Source of the DNA: an uncultured Clostridia bacterium
GTDB taxonomy: Bacteria; Bacillota; Clostridia; TANB77; CAG-508
Direction: 5' to 3'
NCBI GenBank assembly: GCA_947627935.1
Contig: CANQXY010000013.1
Span: 1 to 37,776, forward strand
Length of the DNA: 37,776 nt
Part shown: positions 1-9,268 of the stretch, piece by piece
Numbering within the stretch: position 1 is the first letter of the stretch
Layout of the letters: each line of letters begins with the position of its first letter
The notes under the pieces: generated by a model
What the model saw: the letters and a program-made list of their open reading frames with translations, nothing else
What the model was told of the DNA's origin: nothing
The model's database searches: none
Made by a program: the position numbers and the translations under genes

Positions 1-83
1 GCATTTGAAATACTAAAATTAGCAAATATAGTACTTGTTAGTATAACTCCTATTAAAATTAAAAACATCTTTTTAAGCTTCAT
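1..83 (-). CDS. Start of a secreted protein, cut by the window edge
   Basis: Only the first 27 codons are inside the window. They read MKLKKMFLILIGVILTSTIF followed by ANFSISNA. This is a typical Sec signal peptide: Lys-rich N-terminus, a hydrophobic core of about 15 residues, then small residues that could be a cleavage site (TIFA). There is no lipobox cysteine in the visible part. The start is ATG at 83, with AAGAAGG (91-97) as ribosome site about seven bases upstream. A near-consensus sigma-A promoter lies at 117-145. The rest of the protein is outside the window, so its function cannot be given. The gene follows the glucan synthase in the same direction but has its own promoter and is separated from it by a terminator. 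Confidence 0.7.
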   Translation of the reverse strand, partial: MKLKKMFLILIGVILTSTIFANFSISN

Positions 84-116
84 ATATAAACCTTCTTCTT
101 AAATAATATATATATA

Positions 117-145
117 ATTTTATAATCTTAATGTATTTAAGTCAA
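117..145 (-). promoter_or_regulatory. Sigma-A promoter of the partial secreted gene
   Basis: On the minus strand, TTGACT (140-145), a 17-bp spacer and TAAAAT (117-122) sit about 34 bp upstream of the ATG at 83. The bases between this promoter and the terminator at 268-308 hold no gene; the only thing visible there is a short direct repeat of TATATTACATTT near 229-252. Confidence 0.7.
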
Positions 146-267
146 TGCCATATTTTTACATTTTTTCTGAATTTAAAATTTTATTCAAAACTGCTCTACG
201 GAAATAGTTTATGCCAAATTTAATACGTGTATATTACATTTATATTACATTTTATTTACACAATGAC

Positions 268-308
268 AAAATAAAAATAGATACTTTTTTTGTATCTATT
301 TTTATTTT
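268..308 (-). terminator. Terminator after the glucan synthase
   Basis: A 17-bp A/T-rich inverted repeat (268-284 with 292-308, loop of seven T) begins five bases past the stop codon at 313-315. Its stem ends in U-rich sequence on either strand, so it may act in both directions. Confidence 0.6.
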
Positions 309-312
309 ATAA

Positions 313-3300
313 TTACATTATAACTTCAATATTAAATATCTTACCTGTTCCATCTAATATAATCATATTTTCTACTTCATTTTCATCTAAATATACTTTC
401 TCTACACCAGTATTTTTTCCATTTGGATTTTTTACTTTTATATTATATATACTATTTTCATATTTATATCTTATAAAATATTCTTTCCAATCTTTTGGTA
501 TACATGGATTAATTTTCAATACTCCTCTTTCTATATTTAATCCTAATATATATTCTATCCCTGCTTTATAGTACCAACTACTCGATCCTGTATACCATGT
601 CCAACCACCTCTACCAGCTAAATTTCCTGCTCCATATATATCTGCTGCTACTACAAAAGGTTCAACTTTATATTTTGTTGCAGCATCTTTAGTTCTAGAA
701 TGTTCTATTGGATTTATCATTTTATATAATTCTAAAGCCTTATCTCCAAATCCTAATAAAGTCTGAGCAATTATAACCCAGCAGCTAGCATGTGTATACT
801 GACCTCCATTTTCTCTTACACCAGGCATATATGCTTTAATATATCCAGGCTCTAACTTACTTTTTTCAAATGGAGGATCTAATAATTTTATAATACCATT
901 TTCTCTATCTATTAAATGATTTTCTAGGCTCTCCATTGATATATATCTTTTATCATTATCTGCTGCATTTGAAATTATTCCCCAACTTTGTGCTATACTA
1001 TCTATTCTACATTCTTCATTTTCCATACTTCCTAGGATATTTCCATCATCCATATATGCTCTTTTAAACCATCTACCATCCCATCCATTTGTATTTAATG
1101 CTTTTTTTAAGTTGTTTTTTATTATTTCATATTGTTCTTTCTTTTCAATGTCATTTTTCTCTAAGCATATATTTATAAAATTATCTAATATATAGTATAA
1201 GAAAAATCCAAGCCAAATGCTTTCACCCTTACCTTTGTTTCCGACTTCACTAAATCCATCATTCCAATCTCCACTTCCTATCTTAGGTAATCCTTTTTCT
1301 CCGAAGTTTAATGATTTATCAATTGCTCTTATACAATGCATATATATACTTTCTTTTACTTCTGATGGAATATATTCATCATATTTTTCATCAACATTTT
1401 CTTGCAATATATTTCCTTTTATATAATTAGTTTCTATATCTAAAATACTTTTATCTCCTGTAAAATTAATATACTCTATAACTGCATATACAAGCCATAA
1501 TAAATCATCTGAAAATTTAGTTCTAATTCCTTTATTTGTCTCTTCATGCCACCAGTGTTCAACATCACCTTCTATAAATTGGTGTTTACTGTGTTTTATT
1601 ATTTGTTGTTTTAATAAATCTCTACTTAAATATTTTGCCCCTAACGCATCTTGAAGTTGATCTCTAAATCCAAAAGCTCCTCCTGATTGATAAAATCCGC
1701 TTCTACCTATCAATCTAGATACAATAGTTTGATACATAAGCCATCCATTTAATAATATATTAGTAGATTCTATAGGAGTTTCCACTTTTACTTTTCCAAG
1801 TAGCTCCTCCCAATATTTTTTTACATTTTCCAATTCTAAATTACAATTATTTATTTTACTATATTTATAGGATAAATTTTTTGCATCTATAATATTATCA
1901 TTTGTACCTAATATAAATGATATTTTTTTAGATGAAAAACTATCTATTTCTACTTCAATTTCTATAGCAACACATGATTGTTTTCCATATGCATCATTGT
2001 TATCTAAACTAATTTTCTTAAGTCCAGCTGGATTTTTTAATCCTCCATTTCCTAAAAAGAACTTTTTATCACCTGTATATGATTTGATTTTTTCACTACT
2101 TGATATAAACAAAAGATTATTAAATTCATTATTATATGATTTTTTTGCACATATTACATTACTACTGCTTTCATAGTTTAAATATATATATTCATCTGAT
2201 TTTAGTTCATCTTCTCCTATAACTGGTTTAATATAATAGATTAATTTTATTTTTTTCTTATTTGGAGTAGTATTATTTAAATTTAATATATTAACTTTTA
2301 CTGGATCTTCTTTTGGTATAAATGTTTCTAGTTCTTGTATTAGTCCTAAACTATTGTGTATATATTTTGCATATCCAAATCCATATACTATATTATAATT
2401 ATTATCGTCTGGTTTTGGATTACATCCAATAGACCATGATTTTCCTGTTTTATCATCTTTCAAATATATTACTTCTGATGGAATATCCATACATGGACTA
2501 TTATTCCATACTGTTATTCTATTTAATCTACTATTTCTATCCCAAGTATATCCTCCCATGTTTTCTGTAACAACTGTACCTATTTTTTCATTTGCCATAA
2601 TATGACTCCATACAGTTGGTAATTTATTTTCTTTATTAATCCTTATAAAATATTCTTTTCCATCTTTTGAAAAAGCACCATATTCATTATAATATTTTAA
2701 ATCTTCTGTATTTGATAAAATATCTGTATCTTCTGTTTTTTCTTCTACTACATAATTTTCTTTTTCATAACTTATATCTTTATATTTTTCTAAATATTCA
2801 TCTTCTAAATCTTTTATAGATGTTTTTAAGTCTCCACAATGACTATCCAAATTTATAACAGCTAGCAATTCTAAAAGTTTTACATCTTTGTCATCCATTT
2901 GATTTTTAGATAATACAAATATTCCACCTTTTATATTTTTTAAATATGCTACATGATTATTTAAAATTGTGGCTTCTATTTCTTCTCTTACATAATTTTC
3001 ATAACTATGTTTTTCTTCATCTAATATTACTAACTCTACCTGTATATTTTTTGATCTAAAAAATTCATAAGCTTTTATTATTTGTTTTATAACATATATA
3101 TCATTAATATCTTTTATTTTTACTAATAATATTGGTAAATCTCCTGATATACCATATTTCCATAAGTTTTCTTGTTTATAATCTAGTTTTGGTATTTTTT
3201 CAATATACTGTTTTTTTATTGGATTATCAAATACTATATATGAAAGTATTTTCTGATATATTTCTATATCTTTACCTTTAATATCTAAATATCTATTTTC

Positions 3301-6300
3301 CTCTTCTACTTTTGCTCTTGATAAATCAAACGCTCTTTTTACTTTTTGACTATTACTATATTTTTCTAAATTATAAATAGCTTTTTCTTTATTATTATTA
3401 ATAGATAATATTAAATCTATATATATAGTCTCTTGTGGATGAATTTTAATTGTCCTTTTTTGCGCAACTATTGGCTCTGTTACTAATCCTATTTTTTTAG
3501 AAAAAGGAATTGATTGTTTTATCATTTTAGGAATTTCTAAATTTCCTCTTCCTATAAATTTTTCTTTATCTATTTCAAATTCATTTTCCCCAATTATTTC
3601 ACACTCTGTGAACATTTGAGTAGCTAAATATATCTCTTCTTCATTTCTTGCCCTTTTCTTTCTTTTTATTATTAAATTATTTGTTTTATCATCATATTCA
3701 AAAATCAAAAACAAGTTATTAAAAGCTTGATGTGCATAATCTTGTTCTTTGCTTGATAAAACAGGTTCAAAATAGCTTGATATCTCTAAAATTTCTTCTT
3801 CATTTCCTGTATTTTTTAATTCTAGTCTTCTTATTTCAACTGGGTCATCAGGTGAAGTTGTTATCTTTATTGTTGATTTTATATTTCCATCTATTCTTTC
3901 AAATTCATCTTGATCAGGCATAAATTTTACACTATATTTGTCAGGTCTATCTGTGTAATCATTATAGTTTGAAGACCATATTTTTTTAGTTCTAATATTT
4001 TTTATATAGAAAAATATTCCTTGTGCATAATCGTCTGTCTTTTTGTGTCTATTAATATATATATCTTTATATTTGCTAAATCCTATACCTTTTTGATTTA
4101 TAGCAATTGTGTAATCTTCATTTGATATTACATTACCTCTAGTAATTTTTTCTTCTATTTTATTAAATACCTGCATGCTATAATTTTCATAATCTTTATA
4201 TTTTAATTTTTCTACTTTTTCTTTATTTTCTTTTGTTATAATTGATGTCTCTGGCATTCTTTCCTGAAGAAGTATAGTTACTGCTTCTATTTCTGGATTT
4301 TTTACAAATCTTTTTTGTAAAATATTATTATTTATTAAATTATTAATTGATAATAATATTAAACCTTGATGATGTGCCATATATGTTTTTACAGGGCTTG
4401 CTTCTTCTCCTTTTCTTAGTCTTGTTGGAGTAAAATCTATTGATTCAAAAAATCCATATATATCATTCATTTGTAAACTTTCTAATTTTCTTAAATTTTT
4501 TATTACTTCATTTGGCACTTCATTTATAGCTAATATACTACCATAACTTGATACTACCATTTCGTCTGCTAGTCCTCTTTTTAGACCTAGCCAAGGTATT
4601 CCAAATGCTTTATATTGATAATTTGAATGTAAATCTTTAAGATTAAATGCAGATTCTGATATTCCCCAAGGTATACCTAACTTTTTACAATACTCCATTT
4701 GACTCATTATTAAAAATTTTGAAGATTCATCTAAAAGACTTCCCTCATATTTTGGCATATTTACATTTGGCATAAGATACTCAAATGCTGTTCCAGACCA
4801 AGATATAAGACCTTTATATTTACCAAGTGTTGTTAGTGTTCTGCTTAAATTATTCCAGTGCTTTGCAGGTACATCTTTTTTTGCAATTGCAATTAAACTT
4901 GCTTGTCTTGCTTCAGATGCTAATAAATCATAATATGAATCTGTAAGTTTATTTTCTTCAATATTAAATCCTATTGAAAACAATCTTTGTTCACTACTAT
5001 ATAAAGCTTTAAAATCAGTTTGTTCTATTATTTTATCAATTGTATTTAATAATAAATTTATTGTATATATATTTTTTGATTTATAATTCATTTTATCTAA
5101 TGTAAGTTTATTTTTTGAATAATATTTAATTATTTTATTAATTTGCTTAAAGCTTTTTATTTTTAGATTATAATCTTTAATACTTAATAAAAATTGTTTT
5201 GTAACATATAAATATCCTACAAAATTACCACTATCAACAGTTGATATATATCTTGGATGTAATGGCTCTTTAGTTTCTGTATTATACCAATTATATAAAT
5301 GTCCATTCCATTTTGGCAGTTCATCTATTGTTTTTATCATATTTTTTAATAATTCGATAGTTTCATTTAAAGTACTATATTTTAAATCATAACTTGAAAT
5401 TACTGCAAGTAATGAAAGTCCAATATTTGTTGAAGAAGTTCTATTTATTATTATAGGAATCCTATTTTCCTGATAATTATCAGGTATAAGATAATTGTTT
5501 TTTTTGTTTAAATTATCTTTAAAAAATTGCCATGTTTTTTTACCAATTTCATATATATATTCTCTATCTTCTTTAGATATTTGACTAAGTTTAGTTTTTT
5601 TAGATTTTTCTTTACTTATATAACACATTACTAAAGGTGTTATAATCCATAAAACACTAATTAAAAGTCCTAAAATACTAAATTTATTTATTGAATAAAT
5701 TAAACTAATTATCCCTAATAGGCTATTAAATGCCATTATCTTATAATATGATGTTACATCTGTTTTAGAAAGTTTTTCAGCATCTTCTGATGTTGTCCAT
5801 TCTAACATATTTATATGTGATATATACTTTCTATATATAGTTTTACATATAGAAACACATGATATATATGCTTTATATGGAATACATCCTAATGTTAAAA
5901 TTGCTCTTATAATTGATCCTTTTAATCCATTAATTTTAGGTGTAAATGTAGCTTGTTTTTGTTCTCCTTCTTTTTTTAAGATTATTATATTTGCTATTTC
6001 TAATACAAATGGAAATATTAATATAAAAACAAGAAAACATATTACCGAAAATAGATTTATACTATATATTTGCTCTAATACACTTAAATATATAATTCCT
6101 ATTAATAGTAATATTTCAAATACACTTCTTCTTAAATTATCAAATATCTTGTATCTTGATAAAAAATTTAATGGATTTTTTATTTTTTCTTTACCATTTG
6201 TTACAGTTTTAGTTATCCATCTACTTATCTGCCAATCTCCTCTAATCCATCTAGATAATCTGCTTATAAAACTAGTATATTTAGTTGGATATCCATCCAT

Positions 6301-8514
6301 CAATAATATATCTGTAGCAAGTCCACATCTTAAATAGCTTCCTTCTAATAAGTCATGACTTAAAATAGTGTTTTCTGGAAATGCATTTGATAAAACTTCA
6401 GAAAATACTTTTAAATCATAAATTCCCTTACCTGTGAAAATTCCTTCTCCAAAATTATCTTGATATATATCAGAAATGGCATTTGTATATGAATCTATTC
6501 CACCTACTCCTGCAAATATTTTAGTAAATAAGTTTTTATAACTTATGTTTAAATTTACACCTACTCTTGGTTGTATTATTCCATATCCATTAGTTACAAT
6601 TTTAGTTTTACTATCTATTTCTGGTTTATTTAAAACATGTGCCATTGCTCCTACTAACTCAAATGCTGAATTAAGTATTAAATCTGTATCACTGTCTAAA
6701 GTAATTACATATTTAATTTTAGGAATTTTTGTCATAGTATTTGCTCTAAAAGTATCTTTTGAATTTCCTAAAACATATTCATTAAATTGATTTATTAACC
6801 CTCTTTTTCTTTCCCAGCCTAAATATGAACTCTCTTTTGGGTTCCATATTCTATTTCTGTATAAAAAATAAAATATCTCATTATTTTCTTTTCCATATTT
6901 TTTATTTAAAATTTCTGATTGTCTTAATCCTTCCTCTATTACTTCATCATCAAAACTTTCTTTTTCTTTATCACTTTGTGTACAATCTCCAAGTAGTGCA
7001 AAATATAAGTTTTCACTTTTATTTGCTAAATAAAATACTTCTAATTTTTCCATTAGTTCTTTTACTTTTTTCTTTGAATTTAATATTGTAGGTATAATTA
7101 CGATTGTAGAATTTTGTTTATCTATTCCATTATAAAAATCTAATTTAGGTATAATTTTGGGTTTAACTATTTTACTTAAAATGTATTGAATTAATTGTAC
7201 TATTAATTCAGATATAGGTATTATTAAAATCATTGTTGTTAATATACCTATGAAAATATTATTAATTTTAGTATCTATATATTTTGCAATTAAAATTGAT
7301 ATAACAAATGATAGGAAATATATAAAAAATACATACATTTTTGCTTTTGTTTTTTCACTTGTTTTTTTATTGTTTGGATATCCTAATTTTTCATATATTA
7401 AATTAATTCCATCATCTATTAAATAATATCCTATGTGCTTTTCTTTACTATTTTCACCGTTATATGCTAATTCTAAAATTTTTTTAGCTATATATATTTC
7501 AGATATTTTTGTTTTTTTAGATATTTCTTTTATTGCATTTCTATAATATTCTTTAGTTTTATAATCCATTTTATCATATACATTTACTGGATCTTGTCTT
7601 AATATTTCTTCAACTCCATTAATTTTTTCAAATATTTCTAAAAAATTTATTCTTAAAATTGATTTAAGACTTGTTATACTATTTCCCATTGAAACTTTTC
7701 TTACAGCAATATCAAAATGTTCTTTTTTTATTACCTCTGAAATAGTTGTTCCTGTTTTTTCTACTTCTTCTTCTAAAACTTTTAAATAACTATTAGCTTT
7801 TTTTCCATATCTTTTTAGTACATATGACATATATTCAATAAATGGATATTTCATATCTTTAAATATGTTATTATCTATTTTAAAAATATTTTTCGTTTTA
7901 AAGATTAATTGACCTCTATCTTTTTTTTCTACTAATCTTTCTACTATATTTTCAACTTTATATTTTTGTATCTGGGATATATATATTTTCTCACATATTT
8001 CCCTTATTTTTTCTATAATTGCTATTTCTAAAAATACACCTATATTCCATATTTCATCCATACTTAATGTCTTTTTAGTTTGATATGCTTGTAAATATTT
8101 TTCTAAATCTTGTTTTTGTATTTTATTATCTGTATATGCTACTATTTCTGCAGCTAATACATATATTCTAGCAAATCCTTTATTATATCCATTTTGTAGT
8201 CCTAAAAAATTCACATACTTCTTTAATGGTAATTCCTTTTGTATAGATTTTATTGTTTCTTCTATTATATAAAAATTATCTAATAACCATTCTCCTGCCG
8301 GATGTATGTTAATTCCTAATTTTAAGTGTTGATTTAATAAATTATATACTTGTTTTATTACTTGGTAATTTTCTAACATTCTAGGTATTGGATATGTCTG
8401 TTTTTCAGATTTTAATTTAAGATTATGATTTGTTGCTACTTTTTCTAAATATTTTTCTAATTGATTTTTGTCTAGTAATGCTCCACTTATATTTAAAACT
8501 TTATATGATTTCAA
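313..8514 (-). CDS. Cyclic beta-1,2-glucan synthase-type multidomain enzyme (GT84-glycoamylase-GH94)
   Basis: About 2,733 residues, close in size and domain order to cyclic beta-1,2-glucan synthases (NdvB/Cgs). In numbering from the upstream in-frame TTG at 8532: a helical N-terminal region; a first membrane block around 395-455; a GT2-like glucosyltransferase with DSDTD at 613-617 and QISRW at 768-772; more membrane helices around 790-965; a glycoamylase-like domain with WNGHLYNW near 1075; then GH94-type modules with the phosphorylase motif GDWND at 2421-2425. The family makes beta-1,2-glucan from UDP-glucose at the membrane and trims or cyclises it. The preferred start is TTG at 8514, because AAGGAG lies eight bases before it, while the TTG at 8532 lies upstream of that ribosome site. 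The ribosome site is inside a strong hairpin (8517-8568). No cofactor or export genes are adjacent. The family call is firm; actual cyclisation is inferred. Confidence 0.9.
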   Translation of the reverse strand: MKSYKVLNISGALLDKNQLEKYLEKVATNHNLKLKSEKQTYPIPRMLENYQVIKQVYNLLNQHLKLGINIHPAGEWLLDNFYIIEETIKSIQKELPLKKYVNFLGLQNGYNKGFARIYVLAAEIVAYTDNKIQKQDLEKYLQAYQTKKTLSMDEIWNIGVFLEIAIIEKIREICEKIYISQIQKYKVENIVERLVEKKDRGQLIFKTKNIFKIDNNIFKDMKYPFIEYMSYVLKRYGKKANSYLKVLEEEVEKTGTTISEVIKKEHFDIAVRKVSMGNSITSLKSILRINFLEIFEKINGVEEILRQDPVNVYDKMDYKTKEYYRNAIKEISKKTKISEIYIAKKILELAYNGENSKEKHIGYYLIDDGINLIYEKLGYPNNKKTSEKTKAKMYVFFIYFLSFVISILIAKYIDTKINNIFIGILTTMILIIPISELIVQLIQYILSKIVKPKIIPKLDFYNGIDKQNSTIVIIPTILNSKKKVKELMEKLEVFYLANKSENLYFALLGDCTQSDKEKESFDDEVIEEGLRQSEILNKKYGKENNEIFYFLYRNRIWNPKESSYLGWERKRGLINQFNEYVLGNSKDTFRANTMTKIPKIKYVITLDSDTDLILNSAFELVGAMAHVLNKPEIDSKTKIVTNGYGIIQPRVGVNLNISYKNLFTKIFAGVGGIDSYTNAISDIYQDNFGEGIFTGKGIYDLKVFSEVLSNAFPENTILSHDLLEGSYLRCGLATDILLMDGYPTKYTSFISRLSRWIRGDWQISRWITKTVTNGKEKIKNPLNFLSRYKIFDNLRRSVFEILLLIGIIYLSVLEQIYSINLFSVICFLVFILIFPFVLEIANIIILKKEGEQKQATFTPKINGLKGSIIRAILTLGCIPYKAYISCVSICKTIYRKYISHINMLEWTTSEDAEKLSKTDVTSYYKIMAFNSLLGIISLIYSINKFSILGLLISVLWIITPLVMCYISKEKSKKTKLSQISKEDREYIYEIGKKTWQFFKDNLNKKNNYLIPDNYQENRIPIIINRTSSTNIGLSLLAVISSYDLKYSTLNETIELLKNMIKTIDELPKWNGHLYNWYNTETKEPLHPRYISTVDSGNFVGYLYVTKQFLLSIKDYNLKIKSFKQINKIIKYYSKNKLTLDKMNYKSKNIYTINLLLNTIDKIIEQTDFKALYSSEQRLFSIGFNIEENKLTDSYYDLLASEARQASLIAIAKKDVPAKHWNNLSRTLTTLGKYKGLISWSGTAFEYLMPNVNMPKYEGSLLDESSKFLIMSQMEYCKKLGIPWGISESAFNLKDLHSNYQYKAFGIPWLGLKRGLADEMVVSSYGSILAINEVPNEVIKNLRKLESLQMNDIYGFFESIDFTPTRLRKGEEASPVKTYMAHHQGLILLSINNLINNNILQKRFVKNPEIEAVTILLQERMPETSIITKENKEKVEKLKYKDYENYSMQVFNKIEEKITRGNVISNEDYTIAINQKGIGFSKYKDIYINRHKKTDDYAQGIFFYIKNIRTKKIWSSNYNDYTDRPDKYSVKFMPDQDEFERIDGNIKSTIKITTSPDDPVEIRRLELKNTGNEEEILEISSYFEPVLSSKEQDYAHQAFNNLFLIFEYDDKTNNLIIKRKKRARNEEEIYLATQMFTECEIIGENEFEIDKEKFIGRGNLEIPKMIKQSIPFSKKIGLVTEPIVAQKRTIKIHPQETIYIDLILSINNNKEKAIYNLEKYSNSQKVKRAFDLSRAKVEEENRYLDIKGKDIEIYQKILSYIVFDNPIKKQYIEKIPKLDYKQENLWKYGISGDLPILLVKIKDINDIYVIKQIIKAYEFFRSKNIQVELVILDEEKHSYENYVREEIEATILNNHVAYLKNIKGGIFVLSKNQMDDKDVKLLELLAVINLDSHCGDLKTSIKDLEDEYLEKYKDISYEKENYVVEEKTEDTDILSNTEDLKYYNEYGAFSKDGKEYFIRINKENKLPTVWSHIMANEKIGTVVTENMGGYTWDRNSRLNRITVWNNSPCMDIPSEVIYLKDDKTGKSWSIGCNPKPDDNNYNIVYGFGYAKYIHNSLGLIQELETFIPKEDPVKVNILNLNNTTPNKKKIKLIYYIKPVIGEDELKSDEYIYLNYESSSNVICAKKSYNNEFNNLLFISSSEKIKSYTGDKKFFLGNGGLKNPAGLKKISLDNNDAYGKQSCVAIEIEVEIDSFSSKKISFILGTNDNIIDAKNLSYKYSKINNCNLELENVKKYWEELLGKVKVETPIESTNILLNGWLMYQTIVSRLIGRSGFYQSGGAFGFRDQLQDALGAKYLSRDLLKQQIIKHSKHQFIEGDVEHWWHEETNKGIRTKFSDDLLWLVYAVIEYINFTGDKSILDIETNYIKGNILQENVDEKYDEYIPSEVKESIYMHCIRAIDKSLNFGEKGLPKIGSGDWNDGFSEVGNKGKGESIWLGFFLYYILDNFINICLEKNDIEKKEQYEIIKNNLKKALNTNGWDGRWFKRAYMDDGNILGSMENEECRIDSIAQSWGIISNAADNDKRYISMESLENHLIDRENGIIKLLDPPFEKSKLEPGYIKAYMPGVRENGGQYTHASCWVIIAQTLLGFGDKALELYKMINPIEHSRTKDAATKYKVEPFVVAADIYGAGNLAGRGGWTWYTGSSSWYYKAGIEYILGLNIERGVLKINPCIPKDWKEYFIRYKYENSIYNIKVKNPNGKNTGVEKVYLDENEVENMIILDGTGKIFNIEVIM

Positions 8515-8516
8515 AA

Positions 8517-8568
8517 TTTCCACTCCTTGCAATTACTGTTTTAAGTTATTGTTTGCAAGTTGTGGAAA
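8517..8568 (-). promoter_or_regulatory. Hairpin that buries the ribosome site of the glucan synthase
   Basis: On the minus strand TTTCCAC-AA-CTTGCAA (8568-8553) is complementary to TTGCAAG-GA-GTGGAAA (8532-8517): two 7-bp helices separated by a 2x2 internal loop, with a 20-nt apical loop. The 3' arm contains the whole AAGGAGTGG ribosome site, and the TTG start follows within three bases. A TATAAA-like -10 lies just upstream of the 5' arm, so the transcript would carry the entire hairpin at its 5' end. It could equally be a DNA operator. Confidence 0.65.
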
Positions 8569-8665
8569 TTTTATACAACTGTTTTTATTTTTAAAAATAG
8601 TAAATTGATTAAAATATAAATAAATTCAAAAAACACATTATAATTATTAGTCACTATAGTCTTAT

Positions 8666-8694
8666 TTGTAAAAAATAAATATTTATGGTATAAT
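8666..8694 (+). promoter_or_regulatory. Sigma-A promoter of the 152-aa orphan
   Basis: TTGTAA (8666-8671), a 17-bp spacer and TATAAT (8689-8694) precede a strong ribosome site, AAAGGAGG, about ten bases before the ATG at 8730. Confidence 0.75.
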
Positions 8695-8729
8695 TAAAGT
8701 ATCAAAAAAAGGTAAAGGAGGAAATCTAT

Positions 8730-9188
8730 ATGAAGATTTCACGGGATTTCAAAAATCACATCATTGCTTTAGGAATGGCAATTATAGCTACTGTAATTAC
8801 CAGTCGGTTCCTAACCGATACAATTATTTACTCTCTATTTTCTCTAAAACTTTATGCTATTGAGCAAGAATCCGAGGAAGGATTTCATAATGCTAATGGT
8901 TTTATTACTTGGACAGAAAATAACGTATCTTATTACAATGAGATTTTTGATGACAAAGCTTATTTTATAAAAACCAATGATGTTGCAAACTATCTATATC
9001 ACGCTGGCTTTTCTATAACTGGAAAGTTGTTCCGGTTTATAGCAATACTAGCTGTAATAGCGATATTTGTATATTCATTATTACTTGAAGTTAAGATACT
9101 TAAATTCCTTTTAAGGCCTCTTCGTAGATATCTGAGAAGGAGAAAGAGAAAATTTAAGGTAGTTACCAATCAACCTAAGACAGTTTAG
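8730..9188 (+). CDS. Orphan two-helix membrane protein, 152 aa
   Basis: I do not recognise the family. A hydrophobic segment spans about residues 10-38 and a second about 98-122, with a polar loop of about 60 residues between them (acidic/aromatic, FITWTENNVSYYNE). The C-terminus is strongly basic (RPLRRYLRRRKRKFK), which by the positive-inside rule should be cytoplasmic, leaving the loop outside. It has its own promoter, an excellent ribosome site and its own terminator, and it stands alone on the plus strand between two minus-strand genes. Its codons are richer in G/C than those of the neighbours (CGG, ACC, CCG-type codons at the 5' end), which suggests transfer or a recently acquired gene. 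No partner gene is visible. Confidence 0.75.
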   Translation: MKISRDFKNHIIALGMAIIATVITSRFLTDTIIYSLFSLKLYAIEQESEEGFHNANGFITWTENNVSYYNEIFDDKAYFIKTNDVANYLYHAGFSITGKLFRFIAILAVIAIFVYSLLLEVKILKFLLRPLRRYLRRRKRKFKVVTNQPKTV

Positions 9189-9192
9189 AAAA

Positions 9193-9223
9193 AAAGATCA
9201 AGGGAACTTTTTCCTTGATCTTT
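9193..9223 (+). terminator. Terminator of the 152-aa orphan
   Basis: An 11-bp perfect stem, AAAGATCAAGG (9193-9203) with CCTTGATCTTT (9213-9223), starts five bases after the TAG stop. The following T-run is modest. Confidence 0.7.
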
Positions 9224-9243
9224 ACTTTAACTCTAAAATTAAT

Positions 9244-9267
9244 TAAAAAAAGACAAGTTTCCTTGCC
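9244..9267 (-). terminator. Terminator of the 331-aa gene
   Basis: On the minus strand GGCAAG-GAAA-CTTGTC (9267-9252) is followed by a run of T (9251-9244), directly after the stop codon at 9269. It faces the terminator at 9193-9223, closing a convergent gene pair. Confidence 0.75.
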
Positions 9268-9268
9268 T

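Noticed and set aside
290..7091. Plus-strand open frames opposite the glucan synthase
   Set aside because: They are antisense shadows in AT-rich DNA with low-complexity F/L/I/S products, no ribosome sites and no promoter; the opposite strand has a continuous gene with clear domains.
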